Notes: a model not told the origin generated them from the sequence alone. DNA of 64,000 nt from Adiantum capillus-veneris (GCA_014529385.2 CM043953.1:116629049-116693048), one strand, 5' to 3'. Shown: positions 1-10,916, counted from the stretch's first letter. Program-made: numbers and translations.

Positions 1-51
<51 letters not shown>
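1..51. repeat. (AC)n microsatellite at the window edge
   Basis: Uninterrupted AC dinucleotide run that reaches base 1, so its true length is unknown. The DNA after it is AT-rich and anonymous. Confidence 0.97.
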
Positions 52-53
<2 letters not shown>

Positions 54-1112
54 TTTACTTGTAGCTTACTTTTGTTGCAAAAACAACAAGAATTTAATAC
101 CAAATTTAACAAGAGAATTAATCCCTCTTGAGGTACCCAATTTGAACATTCAATAGAGCTCATGAAGATGGCTATGCACACATGAGAACTCACACGCACA
201 CACCTAAAAGTAGGAAAGTTTTGAAGCTGATGAATTGGTCTAATGGTGCTCAAATATGAGGGAGTTAAGGGCTCTATGAAAATTTTGCAAGGAGGGTTCA
301 AAATGAGGTGAGCAATGCACACTGAAAACAAAGCCACAAAAACTAATCAAAGATGTAAATTACTCAAAAATTGACAAAAAAAAAGGCAACCTAGACGCAA
401 ATTCAATAGTCTATATACACTAATTGCCTAATTGCTACTAGTCGCATGTTCCTCTCATAGATGAGGGTAGTGGCTTGCAATGAACATGCCCAAAATCTAT
501 GAGTCATGATTATGTAGCTTATTGCTACTAACACTTGATTTAAAGAGAGGGATCAAGTGTGTAATTAAAAGAGAGAGATTAGCAATTGATAGGCCTAGGT
601 GTGATCCATCGTCTCTAATACAAATTGAGAGGTTAGGGTGGGTTAGAAAGACTAGCAGTCATGCTAACATAATTGATAGATATAAAAGAGAATTGATAGT
701 AATTAACTCAATCCAAAAGAGAAAGAATGCAAATAGAAAATGATAGCTTGATTAGAAAATGAACTAACAACATTGGGTAAGTGTGTACAAATGAGGGTAA
801 AAATGAACTAACAACATTGGGTAAGTGTGTACAAATGAGTGGCTACTTCAATAATAGCACCATATGGCTAGGGGCACCTATCAAGGGTCACATAGGTGTC
901 TTTCCCAAGGGGTGTCTCCCAAAGGGCCACAACAGCTCCATAGAATGCGCGAAGCTAGGATGGTTGGGATACCTTTTGGACTCTTGTACAAGTCACCATG
1001 CCATGTGTGCTATGCCATGTGCCCTTACATACTCACAAGGTGACTAGACTGCTCACTGTACAAGAGGCCATGCCCATAGTATTTGAGAGGCCTAGGTTAA
1101 AGGCCATAATCC
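52..1112. other. Anonymous AT-rich DNA, no gene seen
   Basis: Only short ORFs without recognisable motifs are present. The one structured feature is a tandem duplication with a 44-bp period: a unit starting at 756 (AAAATGAACTAACAACATTG) is repeated from 800 and ends near 838. Confidence 0.7.
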
Positions 1113-1122
1113 CACACACGCG

Positions 1123-1189
<67 letters not shown>

Positions 1190-1313
1190 GTACACATACA
1201 CACACACACACATAATTATATATGTGTGTGTAGGTGCACGTGTGTGTGTAAAATTATATAATTTTGTCTCTCTTTCTTACTGATGCTTTAATATGTGTGT
1301 GTGTGCGTGTGTG
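1113..1313. repeat. CG/CA/TG microsatellite cluster
   Basis: A CG run passes into CA repeats broken by TACA (1113-1211). TG-rich tracts follow at about 1220-1252 and 1286-1313. CA tracts facing TG tracts make the segment weakly self-complementary. Confidence 0.93.
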
Positions 1314-2699
1314 TTTTGTGAGTATAAGTGAGTATCTAATGCATACATACATCTATATATAATCATATACTTTGAAGATAATATATATATTTATATATAC
1401 ATCACCCAAATTTTGAAAGAAATTTTAAAAGGTTTGAGAAAGAGAAGAGAGAAATCACCCGTGTGCTAGACTGATTAGCTTGCTTTTCCATGCAGTACAA
1501 ACCTTCAGGTCAAGACTCATGTGAGGTTCCCAACCCCGAGAAGATTGGGGAGACTTTGATAGATGGCCTTCCTTTATTCTCCTTTTACAATGACGAAACC
1601 CTACCCTGTTTCCACAAAGTAGAGATACGAGCAACAAAAGAGAGGAAGTCCTCTATCCCATAGTTTACGTGGTTATACGGGTCATATGCCACAAACCAAG
1701 TCGATAATCTAGGATTCTAATGAAACTGTTTCCTAACATAAAGATGAAATTCCATTGATATGTTTAGAATCCATAAACAATGCCTTTTTCCCCACGTTTA
1801 AGAGGCACGGCCGCCATCCATAAACCATAAATACGATATGAGACTTAGTCTAAACTAAATAGTAATCTTATGTCACGTAGAGTTGGGCCATCTCAACTCT
1901 TGGCACAATGAGTCTCTAATTTCACTTCTCTTAACAAGAGGGAGTGGAGAGTTTCTCGACTAATCGAGACCACCCATCCTTGACTGGCAACCTGAGCCAG
2001 CCCCTACTTTCCACCCATACTCATACTTTTTTGCTTGTTTACTAATTACTACCACACTATTTTACATATACAAACAATGTTCTTTAATTAATTCCAGACA
2101 CAGATTCCTTCATCCAGCCCTTCAAACATCACCAAAACATTTCTTTTTCAAACGTGGTCTAATGAGGACAGTCCTATAATTCAACAAAAATGAATCTTTC
2201 AATTATTCTTAAGAGTTTTCACTACCCGCGGACTTTCTCTGTCTAACCAACAGAGCCTTTGCAAAGGATTTACTTATTTGCTAACCACGAAATGTGCACA
2301 CTTTTCCAGTCGCTAACTGCAAGGTATCCTGCTAACCGCAAGGTATCTTGCTAACCACAAGAGACAAAAAGAGAGCTGGTTAAACCTCAGCTTAATCTTC
2401 GCTAACCACGGAATCACCTCGCTAACCGTGAGTTCCATCTGGAAACAAGATATTCTTTCAGCAAAATTGTTTTCTTTATGTGATTTCTTACACAAGACTA
2501 ACTAGCTTCTAATATTAAACAGAGATAGTTTATCAAACACAAATCATAAATCAAACAATTCCTTCTCTACTCTATGAAAGCATATGTTTGTTTCTTGTGA
2601 TATAATCACGTTTTTTGGACAGTTTAAGGGAATTCTTAGGCTTGACTTACTGATCATCATGTACGATGATGCATAATTATAAATTCATCTTACTGGATT
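1314..2699. other. Anonymous DNA, no gene seen
   Basis: No ORF with family resemblance. The segment lies beyond the 3' side of the minus-strand gypsy fragment that ends near 2700, so it could hold that element's untranslated region or LTR, but no second LTR copy is present to show it. A cluster of GCTAACC motifs at 2280-2430 is listed separately. Confidence 0.5.
2280..2430 (+). repeat. Cluster of six GCTAAC(C/T) motifs
   Basis: The motif GCTAACC(A/G)C or a one-base variant starts at 2280, 2312, 2331, 2350, 2401 and 2421. Copies 2312, 2331 and 2350 are 19 bp apart and share AAGGTATC(C/T)TG, so part of the cluster is a short tandem repeat. Function unknown. Confidence 0.8.
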
Positions 2700-3879
2700 A
2701 GCAACACGTTCGACTACCTCTTGTGGTTGAGATTGGACGGCTTCGACTTCTTTTGCAACCAATCATAAAAAGCACAAAATGGAGTCATACCAATGCTTTG
2801 ATGATCAGAAGCATCGTAAGCATACTCCATTAGAGGTAAAAATTGAATCCATATCTTAGGTTCTCTACAATAATAAGCTCTAAGAATATCTTTGATGACT
2901 TGGTTAACTCGTTCTGTTTGACCATCTGATTGAGGATGGTATGCGGTACTAAAGTTTAACTTTGTTCTAATTGCCTTGAAGAGTGAGGTCCAAAAGTTTG
3001 AAGTGAACTTCACATCTCGATCACTTACAATCCGTTTGGGTAATCCATGCAATCTAAAAATTTCTTTAACAAATAGTCGTGTAATGTCAGAGGCGGTAAA
3101 GGTTGTCTTGATTGGTATGAGATGTGCAACCTTCGTGAGTAGGTCAGCAACTACCATGAGTGAATTATAACCTCCTTGTACCGTAGGTAATCCAATGACA
3201 AAGTCCATACTTATCATTTCCATTTCATTTGGGGAATGTCCAATGGTTGAAGTTTATCGGGAAGTTTTACTCTCTCAGCTTTAATCCTTTGGCATGTCAA
3301 GCATTGATGAACATAGCATAGAACATTTGCCTTTTTGCCACTCCAATAGAAACTTTTTTTGTACGGCATTGAGAGTCTTCGCATATCCTGGGTATCCTGA
3401 AGTAGGGCTATCATGGGCCTCAAATAAGATATCCTTCTTTAAGTTAGGGTCCTTTGGTACACATAACCTATCTCTATAGTAGAGACAAGGTCCGTTATGT
3501 GAGAAGTGTAACATTGAAGGTATATTCTTTGAATCCCTAGATCGAGCAAGGTTAAGCTGATTTTGATACTCCGGGTTAGATGACGCAACGTCCTTAATAT
3601 TTTCAATGATTGGGTTGTTGGGTATAGATATGAGGCTCAAAAAAGGTTTTTGACTGAGTGAATCTGCAACCGTGTTCTCTTTTCCGAGACAATAGATAAT
3701 GTCAAAGTCAAATTCTTGCAAAAGTTTTACCCATCGTCTTTGTCGCATATTCAAGGTTGCTTGGATGAAAATCCACTTTAAGCTCTTATGGTCGGTTATA
3801 AGTCGAAACTTCCTTCCCAATAAGTAGTGTCTCCATAGCTTCAGAGCGTGAATGACTGCCAATAGTTCGAGATCGTGGG
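2700..3879 (-). pseudogene. Ty3/gypsy pol fragment G0: RNase H and integrase
   Basis: On the minus strand the order is RNase H end (THDLELLAV, then LITDHKSLKW and the ADSLSQKP end), integrase zinc domain and integrase core. The core keeps all three catalytic acidic residues: D in MDFVIGLP, D in SDRDVKF and E in GQTERVNQV. The zinc domain keeps CLTC, but the second histidine of its HHCC set appears as tyrosine (SGYPG). The coding frame shifts near 3340 and again near 3220, and the protein stops soon after the core, so no complete polyprotein can be made. The start side is cut at 3879 exactly where the E1 LTR begins; RT, protease and gag are absent. The layout resembles chromovirus-type gypsy elements, but the C-terminus that would carry a chromodomain is missing, so the clade is not settled. 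Confidence 0.9.
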
Positions 3880-4803
3880 TGTTGACCTGCAAATCAACCG
3901 CATCCGAAAGCGCATTTTTCTTGTACTATTCACATGATGAGCTTAAATGTAATTAATTCTTCAAGCTTCAAATAATTTTCGGAACATATGTCATTGTATT
4001 TGCTACTCAACAACACCCCTAATAGGAAGTAGAATTCATTTTTGATGAGATGACACCTCCAAGGCTGAGGTATAAAAGCCAATCTTTTGTAAACCTAAGG
4101 GTTTTCTTTTTTAATCATTTTTGGGGGTTTATCTGAACGTAAGGTGACTGCGTACCATGTGTGAGAGTGAGAGAGGTCTTCTTCCCTTCCCCTTGCATGC
4201 TATGACTACTACATTGTGGAAGTGACTATGCCATCGTGTTAGCAACGGCGAGAGCTACGCCTCGACGCCAAGCTTGAGCGGTTTTAGTCTCTTCTCGAAG
4301 AGCTCTTACGTGAGCTTTAGAGTGAGTTTTCTCTCTATCCGTGTGTCCGTTTTGTGATTGCTTTATGTCATTGTGCTCACGGAGAGTAGAACTACACTTT
4401 AGGACTAAACATTTCCAGATTCGACGACCTGTAAATTTCGGCCTGTCTTTATACGCGATTTCTGCACCATATGTTTACGGGTTGTGGAATAGGTTAGAAA
4501 CTTCAGGGAAGTGTCCTCTAGGTGTGTAGAGTAGGATCCTAGATTTTCGTGACGAATCGAAAATGTTTGACTATGTTTCGGTGAACGGAAGTGTTGTAGG
4601 AAAGATTGCAGTTCAGTATGATTAGAGTGCTTTAGAATGATTGCCTTTGGTACTGATTGTCTAGAGAAGGTCGAATAGTTAAGTGACAATCAACTATTTG
4701 TTTCCATGCTCTTGCGGATCAACTCCGTCCTAGGTTGACAACTTGTTGTTGGCTTGGTTCTCATTGTATTAGCGTCTGCGAGCAGTGTTTCTGCCCGACA
4801 ACA
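3880..4803 (+). repeat. E1 5' LTR
   Basis: It starts TGTTGACC and ends AACA directly before the primer site, as the 957-bp LTRs of E2 do. Like E2 it has a small inverted repeat at its very start (GTTGACC, short loop, then a near-complement). No partner 3' LTR is in the window, so the start was set by comparison with E2 and by the break in G0. The 5 bp before it are GTGGG. Confidence 0.85.
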
Positions 4804-4804
4804 T

Positions 4805-4822
4805 TGGCGCCGCTGTCGGGGA
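4805..4822 (+). promoter_or_regulatory. E1 primer binding site
   Basis: TGGCGCCGCTGTCGGGGA lies one base after the LTR. It starts with TGG, complementary to the tRNA CCA tail, and closely resembles the tRNA-Asp-type primer site used by many plant Tat/Athila gypsy elements. It would prime minus-strand DNA synthesis. Confidence 0.85.
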
Positions 4823-5301
4823 CGAGAGCCCTAAGTAGGTGACCTTCGACTAATCCTACGAGGTAAAAGCCCATTTGGTTCGCCAAATTTCCTTGTATCT
4901 TAGATAGGAACTAAGGATCAAAGAGAGGTTCGAGGGAGTGTGTGTCTCGCTTAGGTCTTCCGTGATTGATAGTTAGTTAGTCTAGAATAGTTGTATCGGA
5001 GAGAAAAGGGCTTACTAGTCTGTGTGTGGCAGTTAAGCGTTTTTCTACTCATAAATGCAAAACCCCACATGATGTGTAGGAGTAGCTTTAGGTAAGGGAT
5101 CTGATTTTGATCTAGAGCTATTCAACGATTACTTATTTGCTGACGTGTTTGTTTGCATTCACGATCTCTGAAAAGTTGATTTTGAGGCTAAAAATGCAAT
5201 AAACAGGTTCTTGTTGACATTTTTTCATGACCGACTGCTGCTGTGCATTTAAGAGGGCATTTGCAAGAGTTCTGTAAAGAAAACTTGAAATTCTGTGAAC
5301 A

Positions 5302-6112
5302 GAGACTTTATACGCGTATAATGTCTCAAGGGGCATCTGGAGACCAAATTTTACAAATCTGACTGAACCAGGGTGTTCAAAAAGAGGGTTTTACCTTAAG
5401 TACACCTTAAGACTAGGGTTTTGACCAACCCTTAGTACCCAAAAGCCAAAAGGCAAAGTGTCAAAAACGAGAAAAAGAGAAAAACTTGTGGTTCTAAGCA
5501 TATTTTGCATAAAAATTGGTAAAAGTGCTTGAAACCCAGTATTAAAGACTTGGGGATGCTTGTGTTCTAATCTGACCAAAAACTCAGCTAAAGTCTTTAT
5601 ACGCGTATAAAGACTTACTGAACAGATCTGGCTCAAATGGAGCAAATGAATATTCCCTAGTGTTCTAAGACAGAAAAGAAGTACCTAGCCAAAATTTGAT
5701 TGCTTTTAAAATTCATATGGGCTAGAAAGTGCAAAAAAGGCAAACTTGGACTAGATAACAACTTGAATTGTTCATAACTGACACAAAAAAGGGGTGAAAA
5801 CAGAAACTGAGAGTATCTAGGAGTTCCTTAGGGTGTAGGGAACACAACTTGAATTGTTCATAACTGACACAAAAAGGGGTGAAAACAGAAACTGAGAGTA
5901 TCTAGGAGTTCCTTAGGGTGTAGGGAACATCCAAAACAAAATTGGGTCAAATCTGTGTCAGAAGTCTTTATACGCGTATAAAGACTCATCTCTTAGGATA
6001 GACACCAGATTTGGGAACTAACATCATAGGGTTGTTCAGTATTGTAAAGTCAACTAAGGGACCAAGTTTGGTGTAATTCTGCCACAGTAGTCTTTATACA
6101 TGTATAAAGACT
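5302..6112 (+). repeat. Array of four palindromes in the E1 leader
   Basis: The sites are 5302-5327 (one mismatched pair), 5591-5616 (perfect, 26 bp), 5963-5986 (perfect, 24 bp) and 6089-6112 (perfect, 24 bp). The arm is AGTCTTTATACG followed by its complement, giving the core TACGCGTA; the last site has ACATGT in place of ACGCGT. Start-to-start spacings are 289, 372 and 126 bp; the 372 includes an 86-bp tandem duplication, leaving 286. The DNA between sites is less conserved than the sites. Possible roles are an RNA dimerisation or packaging signal, or a site for a dimeric protein. Confidence 0.9.
5760..5929 (+). repeat. 86-bp tandem duplication in the E1 leader
   Basis: Units begin at 5760 and 5846 with AACTTGAATTGTTCATAACT and differ by about one A in a poly-A stretch. 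The near identity suggests a duplication younger than the surrounding decay. Confidence 0.95.
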
Positions 6113-7045
6113 TGAGGCTAGATCTGGGCTCAAACGAGAAACTAACTGTTCCAGACATTCTGTCAACCTTGAAATCCCAAATGTTTTGTCAAAACAAGAT
6201 TTGGACTTAAACAACGAGTCCAATTGCCAGAATAGGTGTGAAAAGTTGGAACTTACCCACCGAGTGCATAAACTTTGCATACAGTCATTGATTAAGGATT
6301 GATTGACTAGTTCTAACAGCTGTGGATGGCTAATGTGAATGCTCATATTTTGATTAAGTTTCAGAGGCTAAATATTTTCTAAGAAAGTAGGAACTAGGGA
6401 TTGCAACTATACAATGGAGCAAGTCAAGGAAAAGACACGAACAACAGAACTTCTCAGATAAGAGGTTTGGTTTTAAAAGAAAGGCTGTTTAAGAGGTAAG
6501 TTTGATGAATTTGAGATCAGGAAGACACATTCCAAGAGACCAAAAAGTAGCAGGAGACCAAGCTAGCTTAGTGTCCACCAAAGAGAGTGTGACTTAGGCA
6601 ACGTTAGATCCGCTAGCACCGATTATTGAGGAAGGTAGTGCATTAGGAGATTTCGGAGGTCTTTTGGAGGGCCTTTTGGAAGAGAGAGGAAAATAAGCTC
6701 CTCCAATGAGAGAAGAGCCTACGTTACGTAGAAAAATAGATTAATATTAACAAAAATATAAAAGGTGTCCCTCTCCTCATTTAATAATCTAGTGGTCCTT
6801 GAAGACGATCACTCTCTTTCATTTAATGCGAGCACCTTTTTCAGAAGGTAGATGCGGTGCATTTGATACGGCTTACGTCATCACTAGAATTCAAAAAGTT
6901 ACAAAACTATCAAGTGGTGGAAGATTTTGAAACTTTTGATACTGTCAATGCGTCCGGAACACCCAAATATCCTAGAAATGAATGTCCAATTGCCTAGCTC
7001 CGACATCCAAAGAGGCAAAGAATGTCAAAAACCCCTAAAAGAACA

Positions 7046-7114
7046 TTTTACTAACGGCGCGTGAGGGGGCATTCCAAAATTTTGGAATGCCTCATCGCGC
7101 GCTGTTAGTAAAAA
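7046..7114. repeat. Hairpin H1 (TACTAACGGCGCG type)
   Basis: TTTTACTAACGGCGCG pairs with CGCGCGCTGTTAGTAAAA, and the interior GGCATTCCAAAA pairs with TTTTGGAATGCC. It gives an almost continuous stem of about 30 bp in the inner part of the left arm. Confidence 0.9.
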
Positions 7115-7283
7115 GCCCCTTTTTTCCTCTTTTAGAGAGGAAAATGTCAAAAAATCTCTAAAAAGGCCTCCATCTATCACATAGGTTTTTTCTTCATCAT
7201 CTTAGCCTTAGAGATCATAATTTCGGGTCTATGAGAGTGAGCACGCACACCCATTGTTACAATTCTACAAAGTGCATTTTGAT

Positions 7284-7449
7284 CACACACAAACACACAC
7301 ACACACACAGACAAATATAACATACACACAAACACACAGAGACACAAATATAACATACACACACACAGAGACACACACACTCACAAACACATAGACATAC
7401 AAATATAACATACACACACACACACACACAAACACACAAACACAAAGAG

Positions 7450-7481
<32 letters not shown>
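7284..7481. repeat. CA-rich then (CT)n microsatellite
   Basis: Interrupted CA repeats with recurring AGAC and AAATATAACATACA blocks run from 7284 to about 7445. A CT run from 7451 to 7481 follows. This is the centre of the inverted-repeat insertion. Confidence 0.93.
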
Positions 7482-7486
<5 letters not shown>

Positions 7487-7542
7487 TAGGCGCGCGTAGA
7501 GAGGCACAACCGGTGTGCATGTCTCTATGCGCGCCTTTAGTA
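7482..7542. repeat. Hairpin H2
   Basis: TACTATAGGCGCGCGTAGAGA pairs imperfectly with TCTCTATGCGCGCCTTTAGTA around a short ACCGGT-containing loop. It has the same termini as H1, H3 and H4. Confidence 0.85.
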
Positions 7543-7652
7543 CTGTGCATCCACCAGTGTATGTGTTTATGTGTGTATGTGTGAGTGTTATAGAGAGAGG
7601 AAGTAAGGCGGGGGAAAGAGAGAGAGAGAGAGAGAGTCTTTCTGTTACCTTA

Positions 7653-7713
7653 TACTAACGGCGTGAGGAGGTGTTTTTTGAGGTCAAAACATGCTCCACG
7701 CGCGCCGTTAGTA
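7653..7713. repeat. Hairpin H3
   Basis: TACTAACGGCG pairs with CGCCGTTAGTA, with a partly paired interior (GAGGAGGTG against CATGCTCC). Flanked by GA and CT runs. Confidence 0.85.
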
Positions 7714-7859
7714 ATGGGAGTCTCTCACTCTCTCTCTCTTTAAATATGCTAAGCTATAGAAAGGAGAGAGAGAGAGAGCATGGTGCAAAAGTGCAATAGA
7801 GAAACATGGGTAGGCTTTCTTGAAAGATAATTGTCCAAAAATCACTAAAAGGAGCTTTG

Positions 7860-7921
7860 TACTAACGGCGCGCAGAGGGGCATTCTAGCATTTTAGAATG
7901 CGTCCTCGCGCGCCTTAAGTA
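7860..7921. repeat. Hairpin H4
   Basis: TACTAACGGCGCGC pairs with GCGCGCCTTAAGTA, and GCATTCTA pairs with TAGAATGC. It is the counterpart of H1 in the right arm of the insertion. Confidence 0.88.
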
Positions 7922-8353
7922 AAAAGCCCACCTTTTGGGGTTTTTTGACATTTTTTGCCTCTCCGGATGTCAGAATGAGACAAGTAGACATTCGTTTTTA
8001 GGGTATTTTGGCGTTCCGGACGTATTGGTGGTGTCAAAAGCCTCAAAATCTATCACTATTTGACAGTTTGTGACTTTTTAACTTTCAGTGATGACGTAAG
8101 CTACCTTGAATGCGCCGCACCTACCTCCTGAAAAAGACGCTCACATTAAATAAAAAAGTGACCGTTTTCAAGGACGATTGGGAATATAAATCTACTTTTT
8201 AAAGTGTCTGGTTGTCCTTTTGGACGTACTCACAAGGTGCAAGTGCATTTAAAAAAAAGTTTCTAGAGAGAAATACAATTTCTTACAAGGCCCTCCAAAT
8301 GACCTCCGAAATTTTCTAATGATACTGACACTTCGTCAGACAAATCTTTCTTC

Positions 8354-9865
8354 ATGATGGCTAGTCAACAACGAGGAGGCTTCTCCGGTGAAGGACGAAT
8401 GCTAGGAGGGAGTACCTCCCAAAATCCTTTGAACCAGGCCAAGTTCACTATAATCTTCTTAGAAGGAACTAACTCGAGGGGAGCCCTAGTCTATTTTGAC
8501 TATCGAGGACGCAAGTGCATTTGTATCGAAGAGAGGCCGGCTCAGAGATTGGAGATAATCCGAGTCCATGATGATGGAGATAGATTACGAGACAAAAAGG
8601 GGAACCACTATCTAATAGTCAGTAACCCTGAAGATTACAACAGATATGGAGATAACGTGGCGAAAGGGAAAATGGTTTCAGAAGCTCAAGAACCGCCACC
8701 AAACATTGATCGGCCCGGAGCTATTTTTATGTATGATAAGAAAACAACAAGGATTCCAACTTATAACGAGAACGTGGGAATCTACAAGCATGAGAGTGAG
8801 GGTATAGTCGCTTACTTTCGCAGCAAAGAACCATACATAGATGAATTAAGCAAAGACAAGGTTCTTTACTTATTCTCTTATGAAACTGCCGTGGGAAAGG
8901 GTATAGTTTTTGTTGATAGATATGGACGAGAATACCAACGTATTCTCCTAGAGGAGGTAGAAAGGGAAACAGGTCCAGGAGCATCAACACATGCCCCTGA
9001 AGAAGTGCTAAGATCCACCTACACCCCAAGTAAGTCTACGAATCCTTTTTCAGCTGAGTATGATGCTACCTCACATTCCACCCGACCGCAAGCATTCAAC
9101 AACCAAAACCAACTAGCAAACCAGCCAGCATTGCAGGCATGGCTTCGACAGAGTGCAACATTGGAACAAGACCAAAACCGAGAAGGTTATCAAGCCGCAC
9201 GAGGGCTAAGGGATTTGCAAGAACCACCCCTCTATTCAAAGTATCAAGGAGAGAGTAAGCCAAAGACTCAAGGGTCAACAGAGCCTGGAGGACCACCCAT
9301 AGAACGAGTTCAAAGAGATGAACCACCTCCAATGAGAACCGTTAGAAATTATGGCTTAGGAGCACCACTGGGAGAGGAACCAGCCTATTACAGAAGACCT
9401 GAGGAGGTATATCAATTAGGACGTGGAGATCCAATGATGAGGTTTGTAGACCATCAGAGAATTAGACCTTCTCAAGTGCAAAAATGGGTAAACAAGAAAT
9501 ACACAAGAAGCAGAGACCCAAGAGATCATGTAGCAGCCTTTGTGCGTGTAATTAGAGCCGAAGAGGTGTTAGACTTCCCTACCCAATTTGCAGGGTTTGG
9601 ACTAACCCTAGAGGATGATACTGCCACTTGGTTTGACTCTGTAGAGCGTAGAAACTTTGAGTCTATGGAGGAAGTGTTTGACGAGTTTATCGAGGAATTC
9701 TCACAAACAGGGATAGCTCATAATACTGTTTCACAAATCCATAAATTCAAACAGAAAGATGGAGAGGCTGTACAAAAGGCAGCCCTAAGACTAAAAAGAT
9801 ATGTTAAGTTCTATCCTGTGGAAGAACTGCCAACTCAGTCCAGGCTCATGCTGATATTTATCTAG
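8354..9865 (+). pseudogene. E1 gag ORF: N-terminal repeats and capsid region
   Basis: The ORF starts at the ATG at 8354, just after the inverted-repeat insertion. About residues 28-100 and 125-205 look like two diverged copies of one module: each ends in a basic-glycine-tyrosine pattern (KKGNHYL; RYGREYQ). E2 carries at least the second module. A Pro/Gln/Glu-rich linker follows (about 205-360). Then comes a capsid-like domain (about 375-500) of the plant retrotransposon gag family, with WVNKKYTRSRDPRDHV, a WFDSVE motif, EEVFDEFIEEFS and ALRLKRYVKF. The frame stops at a TAG (9863-9865), but the next block (from 9878) continues the same frame and aligns with E2, so the stop is internal damage. 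The product would form the virus-like particle. The N-terminal module is unfamiliar to me. Confidence 0.85.
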
Positions 9866-10913
9866 GGACTAAGGAATGTGGATCTCCAGAAAGACTTACA
9901 TATAAAGAGGAGCACAACGTTGAATGAGTTGACCAAAGAGGCTCTTTACCTTGTGGACAATTGTGCGGTCTACAAAGAGGGGGAGTTCAAGGACCTTGAT
10001 GACGACTCATCTTCACAACAAAGTGGAAGCAAGTCTTCTAAGACAGCATCGAAAGGAGAAGTAGCTGTAAACCAGGAGCAGCTTGTAGATGAAGTGCTAA
10101 AAAAGATTAACTTGTACGCCAAACCCCAGGCTAAACAGCCCAAGTGATGTGCTATTGAACAAAAATGGACAAACCATGGGACCGAGGAATGTTATTATAA
10201 CAAGGGATATGTGAGAGAGAGACCTTACGCTCCCCAAGCTCCGGTAGCTTCTCCTCAAGCTCCACCGATGCCTAGATATCAAGCAAGAAACTTACTAGGA
10301 CCAGTAGGAGTAGAGAGGCCACAACCAGTATTGGGGCAACAACCACCCCTACCAGGATTACGACCAGTTGGTATAAGATACACACCAACCGTAACCGAAT
10401 CAGAGGATAAGGCTTTGGTGCCTATGCATGCAAATTATGAAGATCCCAATGGATATGCGGCAAACCCTGTCTATTATCCACCGGAAGAACCCTCGATACC
10501 AGAACCATGGAGCATGATTGGAAGTACGGGACCACCAACAGTTCCCAGGCTGCAGGAGAGGGAAGATACAGTTTGGATGAACGAACACTGATGTTCATAG
10601 CCAATGGGGGCATGGGCGGACAGATACATGCTTACCAACAAAGAGGGGCACAAGGAGCACCTCAACAGCCCAAGGGACCCTGCTACAAGTGTGGCGGAGA
10701 TCACTGGTTAAGGACTGTCCTCACGATGAGATCATCAAAGTCAATGCGTATTTCCTAGAATGTGGAATTACTCATTTGATTCCTGAATGTCCTAAAAACC
10801 CTAGTAAAGGAGCAAAAACTACTCTAAACATGCTCGAAGCAGTGCCATCCAGTGGAGGGTCAGAAAATGAAACGGTAATACCCATTCAGGTAGTTACAAT
10901 GGCACAAGCTTAG
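9866..10913 (+). pseudogene. E1 gag ORF: linker and zinc-knuckle region, broken
   Basis: This continues the gag frame: TLNELTKEALYLVDNC aligns with E2 right after the point where N splits E2. A TGA at 10145-10147 interrupts the frame where E2 has a tryptophan codon. The frame then shifts near 10555 and again near 10708, inside the first zinc knuckle (CYKCGGDHW, then KDCP in another frame). A second cysteine cluster, CLECGITHLIPEC in spacing (FLECGITHLIPEC here, with the first Cys spoiled), follows. A TAG at 10911-10913 separates this from the next ORF in the same frame; E2 has glutamine there. The region would be the nucleocapsid, binding genomic RNA. Several independent breaks make it non-functional. 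Confidence 0.82.
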
Positions 10914-10916
10914 AAA

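Larger units (their letters stand above)
4823..6640 (+). other. E1 untranslated leader, first part
   Basis: No coding frame. From about 5040 to 5400 it aligns with the E2 leader (21055-21420), including the shared block ATGCAAAACCCCA and GGAGTAGCTTTAGGTAAG. It carries the palindrome array and a tandem duplication, both listed separately. Confidence 0.8.
6641..8321. mobile_element. 1.7-kb inverted-repeat (foldback-like) insertion in the E1 leader
   Basis: The left arm (6641 to about 7115) and right arm (about 7855-8321) are diverged reverse complements over roughly 470 bp. CATTAGGAGATTTCGG on the left faces CCGAAATTTTCTAATG on the right; CGTCCGGAAC, CTTACGTCATCACT and the GTC-AAA-rich inner blocks also pair. 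The centre holds CA and CT microsatellites and two further hairpins. There is no ORF of note, and no transposase or obvious target duplication was found. The E2 leader shows no counterpart. A foldback or MITE-like non-autonomous DNA transposon is the simplest reading; an inverted duplication within the leader is the alternative. Confidence 0.75.

Noticed and set aside
998-1261. ORFs translating to Thr-His or Cys-Val repeats
   Set aside because: They are translated CA/TG microsatellites. The same applies to frames at 7177-7550, 18663-19184, 19153-19668, 33001-33146 and 57236-57606.
4805-4822. A tRNA gene
   Set aside because: Only the 18 bases complementary to a tRNA 3' end are present, directly after an LTR. 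It is a primer site.
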